A stretch of DNA of 64,000 nt from the NCBI GenBank assembly GCA_018823835.1, contig JAHJHT010000013.1:1-64000 (forward strand). Direction: 5' to 3'. The DNA is from Alphaproteobacteria bacterium (GTDB lineage: Bacteria; Pseudomonadota; Alphaproteobacteria; Rhizobiales; Rhizobiaceae). The translations under genes were made by a program, and so were the position numbers. The stretch's first letter is position 1, and each line of letters starts with the position of its first letter. The notes under the pieces were generated by a model. The model saw only the letters and a list, made by a program, of their open reading frames with translations. It did not search any database and was not told the origin of the DNA. This document shows, piece after piece, positions 1 through 12,182 of this stretch.

Positions 1-295
1 CATCAACGGCCGCTACATATTGCAGCCGGAGATCTTCAAGGTGCTGGAGAACCAGGAGCGCGGCGCCGGCAACGAGATCCAGCTGACCGATGCCATGCTG
101 AAGCTCGAGAAGGAGCAGAAATTCCACGGCTACCACTACCGCGGCCGCACCTTCGACTGCGGCTCGCCGGAAGGTTTCGTCGAGGCCAATGTCGCCTTCG
201 CACTGTGGCGGCCGGACATGTCGGGCAAGATGTCGGGCGTGATCGACGGGCTGCTCGAGGAAATGCATCCGGCCCTGCGCCGACGCGCCGGTTAG
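1..295 (+). CDS. galU: UTP-glucose-1-phosphate uridylyltransferase (C-terminal part)
   Basis: This is the 3' end of a gene that begins outside the window; about 97 residues are visible. GalU makes UDP-glucose from UTP and glucose-1-phosphate in the cytoplasm, for exopolysaccharide, LPS and glucan synthesis. The visible part has the family's C-terminal signatures: NEIQLTDAM, which shapes the sugar-nucleotide pocket, and [13 protein letters not shown] near the end. The frame is open from base 2, and an internal ATG at 20 is not the true start. No terminator is obvious before ligA, which starts 199 bases on. Confidence 0.9.
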   Translation, partial: INGRYILQPEIFKVLENQERGAGNEIQLTDAMLKLEKEQKFHGYHYRGRTFDCGSPEGFVEANVAFALWRPDMSGKMSGVIDGLLEEMHPALRRRAG

Positions 296-464
296 TTGAT
301 GCGGGTCGGCCCCGGCTCCTGACATGACGCGGCGGTCCATGTCGATGGACCGGCCGCCGTTCACACCGGATCGAGCGTTGAGGGCAGAGCCCGGTCAAAG
401 GCGGTCACATTGGCAAGAGGCTTTCGCGCAGGCACTTGAACCGGCGGCCCGGCTCCAGCAATAG

Positions 465-3517
<3,053 letters not shown>

Positions 3518-3723
3518 GGGTGCTCCAGGTGAAGGGTCGATCGGCGGCTGCGGGTCGGGAGGCTACAGGCGGGCCGCGGGATTGGCCATTGCTGGGAAAG
3601 GCAGCATCCGACTGCAATGCATGGCTGGCAATGTGCATCACTTCCGCTGACCGCTGGGTCAATCGAATTCACCTGACTTCCTTGAGCTCCCTGCCTATAT
3701 GTCGCAGCGAATTTGGAGCCGAC

Positions 3724-4449
3724 ATGTCTGCAGAAACACTATCAGAACAGGATTGGACGGGCGATTTCTGGCGCGGCGTTAAGGTCGGCCTGCCAGTGGT
3801 CGTCGCCTCGGCGCCGTTCGGACTGCTGTTCGGGGCGCTCGCAGTCGACAACGGATTTTCGGTTACCGAGGCGGTTCTGATGAGCGCCAGCATCTATGGC
3901 GGCGCCAGCCAGATGGTTGGACTCGACCTCTTTGGGGCCAGGATCGCACCGTGGCTGATCGTGCTGTCGATCTTCGCGGTCAATTTTCGCCACGTGCTCT
4001 ATTCGGGCGCCGTGGGACGGCGCATCCGGCATTGGCCGCCGCTGCAACGGGCGGTCGGCTTCTTCTTCCTCGTCGATCCGCAATATGCCGAATCTGAAAT
4101 CAAGGGCGGGCGGGGCGAGGCGATCACCTTCGCCTGGTACATGGGCATGGCACTGCCGATCTATGTCTGCTGGGTCATAGAGGCCGGGATCGGCGGCACC
4201 TTCGGCAACCTCATCCCGAACCCGCGGGCGCTCGGGCTCGACTTCCTGCTGCCGATCTATTTTCTGGGGCTGGTGATGGACTTCCGCCGCCGGCCCTTCT
4301 GGCTGCCGGTGGTGGTGAGCAGCGCCATCGCCTCGGTGATCGCCTACAAGACCGTGGGTTCGCCCTGGCACGTCACCATCGGTGCGGCAGCGGGCATCAT
4401 CCTGGCCGCATCGATGCCGCTCGACAAGGACGGGAGCAACCCGTCGTGA
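3724..4449 (+). CDS. azlC: AzlC family permease, large subunit of a branched-chain amino acid exporter
   Basis: This 241-residue membrane protein carries the AzlC signature (FWRGVKVGLPVVVASAPFG near the N-terminus and a motif around SIYGGASQM). AzlC pairs with the small AzlD subunit to export branched-chain amino acids or analogues. I chose the ATG at 3724 because GGAG lies about seven bases upstream and the protein then starts as homologues do; the reading frame is open further upstream. The last bases overlap azlD in a GTGA, so the two are translationally coupled. Confidence 0.88.
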   Translation: MSAETLSEQDWTGDFWRGVKVGLPVVVASAPFGLLFGALAVDNGFSVTEAVLMSASIYGGASQMVGLDLFGARIAPWLIVLSIFAVNFRHVLYSGAVGRRIRHWPPLQRAVGFFFLVDPQYAESEIKGGRGEAITFAWYMGMALPIYVCWVIEAGIGGTFGNLIPNPRALGLDFLLPIYFLGLVMDFRRRPFWLPVVVSSAIASVIAYKTVGSPWHVTIGAAAGIILAASMPLDKDGSNPS

Positions 4450-4742
4450 GCACGATCGGCTGGATCATCCTGTGGGGCGCGGTGATGACCTACGCGGCGC
4501 GGGTCGGCGGCCACCTGGTTCTGTCGCGCTTCGTGCATGTCCATCCGCGCGTCGAGGCCGGGCTGAATGCTGTTCCCGCGGCCGTGCTGACGACGCTGGT
4601 GGCGCCAGCCGCGATCTCGGCCGGCCCCGCCGAGATGATCGCGCTGGTGGTCGCCGGGCTCGCCTCGCTGCGTGTCAGCCTGATGACCATGTTTCTCATC
4701 GGCGCCGCCGTGCTGATCGGGCTGAGACAGTTCATCGCCTGA
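4446..4742 (+). CDS. azlD: AzlD domain protein, small subunit of the exporter
   Basis: This 98-residue protein has three to four predicted membrane helices and is typical of AzlD, the obligatory partner of AzlC. It starts with GTG, overlapping the azlC stop by four bases, so the pair forms one operon. The characteristic arginine-containing first segment (MTYAARVGGHLVLSRFV) and the AVPAAVLTTLVAPA segment are visible. The substrate cannot be read from sequence; branched-chain amino acid export is the family assignment. Confidence 0.85.
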   Translation: MSTIGWIILWGAVMTYAARVGGHLVLSRFVHVHPRVEAGLNAVPAAVLTTLVAPAAISAGPAEMIALVVAGLASLRVSLMTMFLIGAAVLIGLRQFIA

Positions 4743-4775
4743 AGGCGCGGTCGCAACTGCTTCCTGCCGCGTGGA

Positions 4776-6620
4776 TCAGCGCTTGTCGTCGTGCGGCAGC
4801 GGTGCGGTGGCCTCGGTCAGCCAGGTGAGCGTTTCGCCGCCGACCATCGGGCCGATCTCGGCCAGCACCCTGGCGTGATAGGCATCCAGCCACTGCAGTT
4901 CCTCACGGTTGAGCAGTCCGGTGTCGAGCATGCGGCGGTCGAAGGGGACGAGCGTCAGCGTCTCGAAACCGTGCATGGCGATGTCGCCGCCGGGAAGTTC
5001 GGCCGGCGGCGTGACGAGGACGAGGTTTTCCAGCCGGATGCCGTATCCGCCCGGCTTGTAGTAGCCGGGCTCGTTGGACAGCATCATGCCTTCGAGCAGC
5101 TTCTGCGTGCCGGTTCGGGCGATGCGCTGCGGTCCCTCGTGGACGGCGAGATAGGAGCCGACGCCGTGGCCGGTACCATGCGCGAAGTCGAGCCCGGCCT
5201 TCCAGAGCGCCAGACGCGCTACCGCGTCGATGTCGGCGCCGCGGGTTCCGGCAGGAAAGCGCAAGAGCGAGATGCCGATCATGCCCTTCAGCACCAGCGT
5301 ATAGCGCTCTCGCATCTCGTCGGTCGGTCGACCGATGGGCACGGTCCGGGTGACGTCAGTGGTGCCGTCCTGATACTGGGCGCCCGAGTCGAGCAGGAAA
5401 AGCTCGCCGTCGCGCAATGGCCGGTTTGTATCGCGCGACACGCGGTAGTGCATGATCGCGCCGTTGGGGCCGGCACCGGCGATGGTCGAGAAGGAGACGT
5501 CGCGCAGCGGCATCTGGGTTTCCTCGCCGATCAGCCGGCGCGCTTCCTCGAGCCGGGTGACGACGGCGATCTCGTCGAGCGTGTCGGGCTTCTGGCCGTC
5601 CAGCCAGCAAAGCAGATGGGCAAGGGCGGCGCCGTCGCGGCGGTGGGCGGCGCGGCTGCCCTCGATCTCGGCGCGGTTCTTGGTGGCGCGCGGGATGCGG
5701 GCCGGGTCGGCGGCGGGAACGACGCTGCCGCCATTGCCGATCACCAGCGTCTTCAGCCGTTCGGCGGCGAGCGCGGGGTCGAGGGCGATCTTCGCACCGG
5801 TCTTCGCGAGGGCGGCGATCTCGTCATCAAGCGTGGAGGGCGCGCGCAGGTCGGCGAGCTGCGTCAGGTAGGCCTCGGCAACCATCGGCAGCTTGCGTTT
5901 GTCCATGAACAGCAGGTGCGGCCCCTCGGCGGCGAGCACGGCGAAGCCGAGCGCCAGCGGCGTGTGCGGCACGTCGCCGCCGCGAATGTTGAAGGCCCAG
6001 GCGATGGAGGAGGGATCGGTCAGCACCGTGTGGGTGGCACCCTCGACGGCGATGGCGGCCGCCAGCCGCGCCAGCTTGTCCTTGGCCAGTTCGCCGGCAT
6101 AGGAGATCGGATGGATCTCGACGGGTGCCAGCGGCGGCGCCGGCCGGTCGGCCCAGATGCGGTCGATCGGGTTGGCATCGAGGGGCACCAGCGTGACACC
6201 GGCCTTGCTGGCGGCATCCGACAGCGTCTTGACGTCGCCGACGGTGTGTAGCCAGGGGTCAAAGGCAAGCCGAAAACCCTTGCGGAGATTGCTGCCGATC
6301 CATTCGGAAGGGGGATTGTCGATGAGGCTGTCGGGGGTGAACACGTCGAGGTCGACCTGGTCGCGCACCTGAAGCGTGTAGCGGCCGTCGACGAAGATGA
6401 CGGCCCGGTCGGCGAGAACGATGGCCACGCCGGCCGATCCGGAAAAGCCGGTCAGCCATTTCAGCCGCTCGGAACAGGGAGGCACGTATTCGCCCTGGTG
6501 CTCGTCGGCACGGGGCACGATGAAGCCGTCGACGTCGTTGTCTGCCATCCATGCGCGGAGCTGCGCAACACGGCTCTTGCCCTGGGTGCGGTCGCCTTCG
6601 GTGTCAAAGGTCTGGAACAT
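4776..6620 (-). CDS. Xaa-Pro aminopeptidase (M24B, long three-domain form)
   Basis: This metallopeptidase removes an N-terminal residue that precedes proline. At 614 residues it is the long form, closer in layout to eukaryotic cytosolic XPNPEP1 than to E. coli PepP: two creatinase-like N-terminal domains followed by a pita-bread catalytic domain. The five metal ligands are all visible: Asp in LLDSGAQYQDG, Asp in TTDVTRTV, His in GTGHGVGSYL, Glu in NEPGYYKPG and Glu in RLENLVLV. There is no signal peptide, so it should be cytoplasmic. It converges with azlD and is transcribed alone. Confidence 0.93.
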   Translation of the reverse strand: MFQTFDTEGDRTQGKSRVAQLRAWMADNDVDGFIVPRADEHQGEYVPPCSERLKWLTGFSGSAGVAIVLADRAVIFVDGRYTLQVRDQVDLDVFTPDSLIDNPPSEWIGSNLRKGFRLAFDPWLHTVGDVKTLSDAASKAGVTLVPLDANPIDRIWADRPAPPLAPVEIHPISYAGELAKDKLARLAAAIAVEGATHTVLTDPSSIAWAFNIRGGDVPHTPLALGFAVLAAEGPHLLFMDKRKLPMVAEAYLTQLADLRAPSTLDDEIAALAKTGAKIALDPALAAERLKTLVIGNGGSVVPAADPARIPRATKNRAEIEGSRAAHRRDGAALAHLLCWLDGQKPDTLDEIAVVTRLEEARRLIGEETQMPLRDVSFSTIAGAGPNGAIMHYRVSRDTNRPLRDGELFLLDSGAQYQDGTTDVTRTVPIGRPTDEMRERYTLVLKGMIGISLLRFPAGTRGADIDAVARLALWKAGLDFAHGTGHGVGSYLAVHEGPQRIARTGTQKLLEGMMLSNEPGYYKPGGYGIRLENLVLVTPPAELPGGDIAMHGFETLTLVPFDRRMLDTGLLNREELQWLDAYHARVLAEIGPMVGGETLTWLTEATAPLPHDDKR

Positions 6621-6856
6621 TCACATCTTGCCTTTCACATCTCGAAAGCGGGCCGAACCTAGCCGGACACCCTCGCGCTTGCAACGCGCAGGCCTTGGTC
6701 CAACCCGTCCCGGCAAAGCTCAAGAATCCGGCAGCCAGTGACCTGTGCATAATCCGATGGCAGGCATGCGCAATCGTCACTTTTAGAAAAGGTCAGTCAC
6801 GCTTACCTTCCTCGTCGTGGAGGAGTTACGACATCGTCTCGAAAAGGAGAACGACC

Positions 6857-7039
6857 GTGGCTACCAAGAGAACCGGATTTTTCCGCAACGCCTATAATGC
6901 CGTGATCGCGGCACGTGCCCGCCAGGCCAACAGCTACGTCAATGGCGCATTGCTGATGCTCGACGACGAGACGCTGAGGGCGCATGGCTACGACCGCGCC
7001 GAACTGCGCAAGCAGCCACATATCAGCTCCTACATCTAG
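6857..7039 (+). CDS. DUF1127-like small basic protein
   Basis: This 60-residue protein starts at GTG 6857, preceded by a strong AAAAGGAGA ribosome-binding site. It has a basic N-terminal half followed by NGALLMLDDETLRAHGYDRAELRK, which matches the C-terminal pattern of rhizobial DUF1127 proteins (short, arginine-rich YjiS relatives). Members in other alphaproteobacteria have been linked to RNA metabolism and to phosphate or carbon physiology, but no function can be assigned here. It converges with prmA. Confidence 0.75.
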   Translation: MATKRTGFFRNAYNAVIAARARQANSYVNGALLMLDDETLRAHGYDRAELRKQPHISSYI

Positions 7040-7054
7040 GCGTCCGAGGACGGA

Positions 7055-7927
7055 TCAGCGCTTCAGGTGAAGCGTTACCCAGCCGTCGCGCCAGAGCGTC
7101 TGGACATGCCGGAACTTCTGGCCGCCATAGGCGGCCAGAACGGCATTGCGCTGGCGCTCCAGAATGCCTGACAGGATGACCGAGCCGCCCGGCGTGACGA
7201 AGCGGGCCATCTCGGGCGCCAGGCTCATCAGCGGCCGCGCGAGAATGTTGGCGACGATCAGGTCGAAGGGGGCGCGGGCGCGGAAGATGGCGTCGTGAAA
7301 ACCCGGCGCCGTGCGCGTCTCGACCCATGACGATACTTCATTCAGCCTTGCATTGACGCCTGCCACCCTGGTTGCGACCGGGTCGATGTCGGTCGCCAGA
7401 ACCGGGATGTGCAGCATCTTGGCCAGCGCGATGGCGAGCACGGCGCTGCCGGTGCCGAGATCAAGCGCATTGCGCGGCCTCTCCCGGCGCCCGACGATCT
7501 CAATCATCTCCAGACAGCCCGACGTGGTGCCGTGATGACCGGTGCCGAAAGCCAGCCCGGCCTCGATCTCGATGGCGAGGTCGCCGATGCGGCGGCGGTC
7601 GCGGTCGTGCGAGCCGTGCACGAGGAAGCGGCCCGCGCGGACCGGCTGCAGGCCTTCCAGCGACAACGCAACCCAATCGATGTCGGGAAGCAGCTCGGCG
7701 TCGATGTCAGCCTCGATCGCCAGTTCCCCAAGCAGCGCCTCGATGCGCTGCCGGACGCTTGCGGGCTCGTCGTCGGTATAGAGCGAGACCTCGCGAATGC
7801 CCTTGACCTCGTCGGTGTCGAAGGCGGCGAGCGGATAGCCCTCTTCCTCGAAGGCGACTTCGAGCGCGGAAAACAGGCGCTCTGCGCTGGCGCGATCCGA
7901 CGTTACGTGGAAGCGGGTCTGGGTCAT
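7055..7927 (-). CDS. prmA: Ribosomal protein L11 methyltransferase
   Basis: PrmA trimethylates ribosomal protein L11 using S-adenosylmethionine. The 290-residue product has an N-terminal substrate-recognition domain and a Rossmann methyltransferase domain with LDLGTGSAVLAIALAK (motif I) and VANILARPL, the NI-L motif of this family. I chose ATG 7927 (MTQTRFHVTS). The frame stays open further upstream, but that part overlaps the SCO gene and looks non-coding. It lies 28 bases downstream of the SCO gene on the same strand and may be cotranscribed. Confidence 0.93.
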   Translation of the reverse strand: MTQTRFHVTSDRASAERLFSALEVAFEEEGYPLAAFDTDEVKGIREVSLYTDDEPASVRQRIEALLGELAIEADIDAELLPDIDWVALSLEGLQPVRAGRFLVHGSHDRDRRRIGDLAIEIEAGLAFGTGHHGTTSGCLEMIEIVGRRERPRNALDLGTGSAVLAIALAKMLHIPVLATDIDPVATRVAGVNARLNEVSSWVETRTAPGFHDAIFRARAPFDLIVANILARPLMSLAPEMARFVTPGGSVILSGILERQRNAVLAAYGGQKFRHVQTLWRDGWVTLHLKR

Positions 7928-7955
7928 CGGTATCCGGTTCGCTGGAGCGGCGAGA

Positions 7956-8534
7956 TCAGCCTTCGGCCGCCAGGCGGCGCAGCTTTGTATAGGCGGCTTC
8001 GGGATTTTCGCCATAGGCAATCGTGCCGGCGAAGACGCCCGCGCTGTCGAGCAGGATGACCGAGGCAGTGTGATCCATGGTGTAGTCGCCGTCGCCGGTA
8101 TCGACCTTGCGCGAATAGATGCCGAAGGCCTTGGCCATGGCGGCGACCTTTTCCGGGTCGCCGGTGATGCCGGTGATACGGTCCGACACGTTGCCGACAT
8201 AGGCGTCCATCACCCCAGGCGTGTCGCGCTCGGGGTCGACCGAGACGAAATAGGCCTTAACGTCCTTGCCCTCGTCGCCAAGCTTCTTCAGCCAGCCATC
8301 CATCTCGAACAGCGTGGTCGGGCAGACTTCGGGGCAGTGGGTGAAGCCGAAAAACACCGCACTCGGATGGCCGCGAAAGGCGGCTTCGGTGATGGGCTGG
8401 CCCTTCTGGTCGGTGAGCGTGAACGCCGCGCCGTAGGGTTCGGCCGAATTCTGCTGCCTGTACCACTCGAAAGTCATGAAGCCGACGCCGGCAGCCATCA
8501 GGACGAGAATGCCGATAAGGATCGAGCGCATCAT
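7956..8534 (-). CDS. SCO1/SenC family copper chaperone
   Basis: SCO proteins deliver copper to the CuA centre of cytochrome c oxidase or act as thiol-disulfide proteins at the outer face of the inner membrane. This 192-residue protein has one N-terminal membrane anchor (SILIGILVLMAAGVGFMTF), then a thioredoxin fold with the copper-binding CPEVC motif and a conserved His in TMDHTASVILLD. The alternatives are two adjacent ATGs near 8531-8534 or a TTG at 8543; I report the outer ATG. No oxidase genes are in the window. Confidence 0.93.
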   Translation of the reverse strand: MMRSILIGILVLMAAGVGFMTFEWYRQQNSAEPYGAAFTLTDQKGQPITEAAFRGHPSAVFFGFTHCPEVCPTTLFEMDGWLKKLGDEGKDVKAYFVSVDPERDTPGVMDAYVGNVSDRITGITGDPEKVAAMAKAFGIYSRKVDTGDGDYTMDHTASVILLDSAGVFAGTIAYGENPEAAYTKLRRLAAEG

Positions 8535-8573
8535 GGTGGGCAACTTCCGTTCAAATTGCAGCAGAGGTCGGGG

Positions 8574-8735
8574 CTAGAAGCACCAGGCGAGTCCGCCTTC
8601 GATCATCGCCATGAAGATGCCGGCGCCCTTGTTCATCCAGGCCGCAAAGGCGAGCCCGGTGACGCCGGCAAAAAGCGCGACGCCCAAGGAAATCCTTGCG
8701 AGTGCGGAGACCGGCATCGACGCGATCTGTTTCAT
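8574..8735 (-). CDS. Small single-pass membrane protein, unknown
   Basis: This 53-residue frame reads MKQIASMPVSALARIS, then a hydrophobic stretch (VALFAGVTGLAFAAW), then a short tail ending GGLAWCF. It lies 39 bases upstream of the SCO gene on the same strand, so it is probably the first gene of that unit. I recognise no family. Composition and position favour a real small membrane protein, possibly connected with respiratory assembly; that last point is inference from position only. Confidence 0.5.
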   Translation of the reverse strand: MKQIASMPVSALARISLGVALFAGVTGLAFAAWMNKGAGIFMAMIEGGLAWCF

Positions 8736-8847
8736 GCATCCTTATAGCGCGATGGCCGTTTGGCTCAAAGGGCCATGATGCCGCGCTTGCATCGGCCAGC
8801 ACGGGGACCCATTTTCGGGTCGAGTTGAATCTTCGGGAGAATTTCTG

Positions 8848-9336
8848 ATGCGGCACGTTGTACCGGGCGCCATTGCGGGCGCCGTCCTCTTCGCGGCACT
8901 GCCGGCGATCGCCCAGCAGGTCGGCGAGGTCGGCGTCGACTGGCTCGGCAACGACATCATCATCGAGGCGGTGAAAGACCCCGAAGTCGAGGGCGTTACC
9001 TGCCACGTCTCCTATTTCGACCGCGGCGTCGTCGACCGGCTGCAGAAGGGCAACTGGTTCGAGAACCCGTCGGACTCCTCGATCTCGTGCAGGCAGACAG
9101 GGCCGATCAGGATCGGCGACATCGACATGAGCGAGGATGGCGAGGAGATCTTCAACCAGGGCATCAGCCTGATCTGGAAGCAGCAGGTGGTGAACCGCAT
9201 CTACGACAAGGCCAACAACACGCTGATGTACCTCGCGCATTCGCGGCAGGTGCAGGACGGTTCGGCCAAGATGTCGCTGACGACCGTGCCGCTCTACGGA
9301 CAGGATGTGGTGTGGACGAATGGCAAGCCCGAATAG
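8848..9336 (+). CDS. creA: CreA family periplasmic protein
   Basis: This 162-residue protein has a cleavable signal peptide (about residues 1-22, ending AIAQQ) followed by a single CreA domain. The domain is recognisable from GVTCHVSYFDRGVV, SISCRQTGPI and SLIWKQQVVNRIYD. The two cysteines could form a disulfide. CreA is conserved in proteobacteria, lies next to creBCD in E. coli, and has no established biochemical role. No creBCD genes are nearby. Confidence 0.9.
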   Translation: MRHVVPGAIAGAVLFAALPAIAQQVGEVGVDWLGNDIIIEAVKDPEVEGVTCHVSYFDRGVVDRLQKGNWFENPSDSSISCRQTGPIRIGDIDMSEDGEEIFNQGISLIWKQQVVNRIYDKANNTLMYLAHSRQVQDGSAKMSLTTVPLYGQDVVWTNGKPE

Positions 9337-9378
9337 GCCGGCTTGCGGGGCGGCACCGGGCGGCGTAAATCCGCCGGC

Positions 9379-10008
9379 ATGGACCCATCGCTCCGCTTCA
9401 AGGATTCCGAACCACGCATTCATCCGACGGCGGAGCTGAAAGCCTGCCGGCTTGGCCGCTATGCCGCGATCGGCGAGCGCGTCGTGCTGCGCGAGGTCGT
9501 GGTCGGAGACTTTTCCTATTTCGAGCGGCATGCCGAGGCGATCTATACCGAGATCGGGAAGTTCTGCTCGATTGCCGCCAACAGCCGCATCAACGCGCTG
9601 GAACACCCGATCGAACGGATCACGCAGCACAAGGTGAGCTACCGGCCGAACGAGTATTTTCGCTGGCTGGGCGTCGATGCCGGCTTCAAGGCGCGACGTC
9701 AGGTGAAGACGGTACGGATCGGCCACGATGTCTGGATCGGTCACGGCGCGGTGGTGCTGCCCGGGGTGTCGATCGGCAACGGCGCGGTTATCGGCGCCAA
9801 TGCGGTGGTGACGCGAGACGTGGCACCATATTCGATCGTCGCCGGCGCGCCGGGCAAGGCGTTGCGGCCGCGCTTCAGCGCCGGGATCGCCGCACGCATC
9901 GAGGCGCTTGCCTGGTGGGACTGGCCGGTCGAGCGGCTGGCCGACGCCGTGCCCGACATGCAGGCGCTGGCGATCGAGGAATTTCTCGATCGCTGGGAGC
10001 GCGCCTGA
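9379..10008 (+). CDS. Left-handed beta-helix acyltransferase of the phosphonate-metabolism family
   Basis: This 209-residue protein has hexapeptide repeats (RLGRYAAIGERVVLREV and VWIGHGAVVLPGVSIGNGAV), the LbH acyltransferase fold. The sequence around AIYTEIGKFCSIAANSRIN and the C-terminal ALAWWDWPVERL match the family found in rhizobial phn operons (phosphonate metabolism transferase). Here it stands alone, without C-P lyase genes, so a role in phosphonate use is not supported by context. I chose ATG 9379 because the region before it lacks family similarity; there is no strong ribosome-binding site. Confidence 0.8.
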   Translation: MDPSLRFKDSEPRIHPTAELKACRLGRYAAIGERVVLREVVVGDFSYFERHAEAIYTEIGKFCSIAANSRINALEHPIERITQHKVSYRPNEYFRWLGVDAGFKARRQVKTVRIGHDVWIGHGAVVLPGVSIGNGAVIGANAVVTRDVAPYSIVAGAPGKALRPRFSAGIAARIEALAWWDWPVERLADAVPDMQALAIEEFLDRWERA

Positions 10009-10091
10009 CGCTCTCCGGTCTTTCGCCAGACCGGCTGCAGGGAACTCGTTTGGTGACGGTGCGTTTTCAGCGCGCAAGGCCGAGGGGTTTC

Positions 10092-10652
10092 ATGGAATAC
10101 CAGTTCGAACTGTCCCGAATTCTCCTCGGTGAAGCCGAGACGGCTCATTGGGCTTTCTATCTCGAGGTCGTGCTGCGCACGCTGGTGATGTATCTCTACA
10201 CGATCTTCCTGGCGCGGATGGTCGGGCAGGGCGCCATCGGGCAGATCGGGCCGTTCGAGTTCGTTCTCGTCGTGGCCATCGGCTCGGCAGCCGGCGATCC
10301 GATGTTCTATCCCGAAGTTGGCCTGCTGCAGGGCATTCTCGTCATTACCGTGGTGATCGTGCTGCACCGGGCGACCGGTTTCGTGCTGCAGCGGAACAAG
10401 GCGCTCGAAACCAGGATCGAGGGCGGGCCGCTCTGCGTCATCGAGCAGGGCGCCGTGCTGGAGCACAAGCTCGGCTCCGGTTCGCTGACGGAGCGCGAGC
10501 TCTTCACGCTGCTGCGCCAGGAGGGCGTGCGCGATATCGGCGAGGTCGAGGTCGCCTTCTTCGAGACCAACGGGCGGCTCAGCATCTTCCGCCGCCCGGC
10601 TGCCAAGCGCCGCAAGGTGCGCACGACCATGCCGGGCTCGGAAGAGGAGTGA
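10092..10652 (+). CDS. DUF421 (YetF-like) membrane protein
   Basis: This 186-residue protein has an N-terminal membrane region of about three helices (residues 20-95), with FLARMVGQGAIGQIGPFEFV and the VVAIGSAAGDP motif typical of DUF421. A small soluble C-terminal domain contains LTERELFTLLRQEGV. YetF-type proteins occur in many bacteria; their function is poorly known and some are linked to spore or envelope properties. The start at 10092 is supported by GAGGGG upstream. The C-terminus is rich in Arg, Lys and Glu. It converges with the SDR gene. Confidence 0.85.
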   Translation: MEYQFELSRILLGEAETAHWAFYLEVVLRTLVMYLYTIFLARMVGQGAIGQIGPFEFVLVVAIGSAAGDPMFYPEVGLLQGILVITVVIVLHRATGFVLQRNKALETRIEGGPLCVIEQGAVLEHKLGSGSLTERELFTLLRQEGVRDIGEVEVAFFETNGRLSIFRRPAAKRRKVRTTMPGSEEE

Positions 10653-10656
10653 ACGC

Positions 10657-11520
10657 CTAGCTGCCGACGTACTTCGCAAAGGCATCGGCATAGTCGGGAT
10701 GCCAGCGCGACAAGGCGGGGCGGTTCTCGATGATATCGCCGACCGACCAGGCCATGCGGCGCTCGTCGGTTGCGCGCGGCGTGTCGTTGTCGGGGCACAA
10801 TATGTAGAAGTCGCCACGCACAAGGCTTTCCAGCATGAAGTCGGCGACCTGTTCTCCGGTCCAGGCGCCGGCGGGCTTTGAGGTCGCGCCCTCGGTGATG
10901 CCGGTGTAGGTAAAGCCCGGTATGAGCAGATGGGCGCTGACCTTTGCGCCGGGCTCATTGCGCAGCGCATGCGAGAGTCCCTCGGTGTAGGTCTTGAGCG
11001 CCGATTTCGAGACATTGTAGGCGAGGTTGCCGGGGGGCGTGGTGATGCCCTGCTTGGAACCCGTATTGACGATCATCGCCGGCGTGTCCTGTGCCAGCAT
11101 CCTGGCGCCGAATGCCTGGACTCCGTGCACGACACCCCAGAAATTGATGTCGACGAGCGCCTTCCAGGCGTCGAGATTTTCCCAGGGCTTTCCGGGGTTG
11201 TTGCCGACGCCGGCATTGTTCATCAGGAAGGAAACGCCGCCGAAACGCGCATAGACTGCGTCCGCGAGGCTGGCGAGATCATCGGGTTTGGCGACATCGC
11301 AGGCGACGGCCAGAACCTTGCCGGCGTCGCCAGCTGTCGCTGCGACTTCGGCCGCGGCGGCATCGAGGGCCGCGCCAGCACGGTCAGCGAGCACGATCTT
11401 CATGCCGAGTCCGGCAAGGCGATGCGTGGTCGCCAGCCCGATGCCGCTGGCACCGCCGGTGATGACGGCGACGCGGCCGGCGGCCAGGGCGGGAAGGGCG
11501 GTCTGGATGTCAGTGGTCAT
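10657..11520 (-). CDS. Short-chain dehydrogenase/reductase
   Basis: This 287-residue NAD(P)-dependent oxidoreductase has the classical SDR features: the cofactor-binding TGGASGIGLA near residue 20, NNAG in the fourth strand, and the catalytic YNVSK (YxxxK) with an upstream Ser in NTGSKQG. ATG 11520 is chosen because homologues start just before the glycine-rich motif. The long C-terminal part (after SHALRNEPG) is characteristic of the longer classical SDRs. The substrate is unknown and the gene stands alone. Confidence 0.88.
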   Translation of the reverse strand: MTTDIQTALPALAAGRVAVITGGASGIGLATTHRLAGLGMKIVLADRAGAALDAAAAEVAATAGDAGKVLAVACDVAKPDDLASLADAVYARFGGVSFLMNNAGVGNNPGKPWENLDAWKALVDINFWGVVHGVQAFGARMLAQDTPAMIVNTGSKQGITTPPGNLAYNVSKSALKTYTEGLSHALRNEPGAKVSAHLLIPGFTYTGITEGATSKPAGAWTGEQVADFMLESLVRGDFYILCPDNDTPRATDERRMAWSVGDIIENRPALSRWHPDYADAFAKYVGS

Positions 11521-12182
11521 GAAAGTCTCCGTCTGTCTGGGCGGCCTGGGGTTGCCAGAATTTGGCATGGCGCTTGAGCCCGAAAATGGGGAGGGATGGC
11601 CTGCCGGTCCAGCACTGGATATCAAATCCGGCATCGGGACGCACTTCTTCGTTGCCACGCCCGGCAAACGCCGTCTGGCCATTGCATGCAGTCGGGAAGC
11701 GGGGCGCAGGGCCGAGCCTCTCAGATATTAGTACGTGGCGCAGCTTCTGCGCCCCGCCGACGTTCTTGCCCTTTCCGAGGGAGCAACGAGTTTCACGCAC
11801 ATGCCTCGGCCAGGGCCTGGGTGTGTGGATGACAATGTCCAACCGCGCCACCGTTTCGCGCAGCCACCCGGCGCCGTCCCCTGCCACGCTCGCCCGGTTC
11901 GCGACCCCGCGTTCCCGTACAGGAGATGAGGGCATTATGCGCGCAGCCGCAAAAGCGTGGACAAGCGGGGCAGCGATTATTCGAAAAACATATCGATATC
12001 AATTGCTTGGCCCGCATGGGCTGATGTCTTGATTCACGCTCGGGTTTGCGGGTTGGCGCGGAGCGCGTTTCCGCTGCGGCAAAGATTCTTTGCCGACGGC
12101 ACATCCGGAAGGCTACAGTCGCGCTCCAACGCGTGCAGCCCTCGGGGGGCGCGGGCATAGTTGAAGCGCGGAGAGACTGCTT
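11521..12182. other. 662-base intergenic region without a convincing gene
   Basis: No frame here has coding character or a good start. Visible structure: a hairpin at 11737-11753 (GGCGCAG / CTGCGCC, three-base loop) without a T tract, and an AT-rich patch around 11977-12006 in otherwise GC-rich DNA that could hold a promoter for the gene at 12183. The size and the hairpin allow for a small RNA, but nothing recognisable is seen. Confidence 0.4.

Noticed and set aside
11562..12032. Plus- and minus-strand frames of 140-156 codons in the gap after the SDR gene
   Set aside because: Several frames overlap each other, none has a ribosome-binding site or protein-like composition, and none resembles a family.
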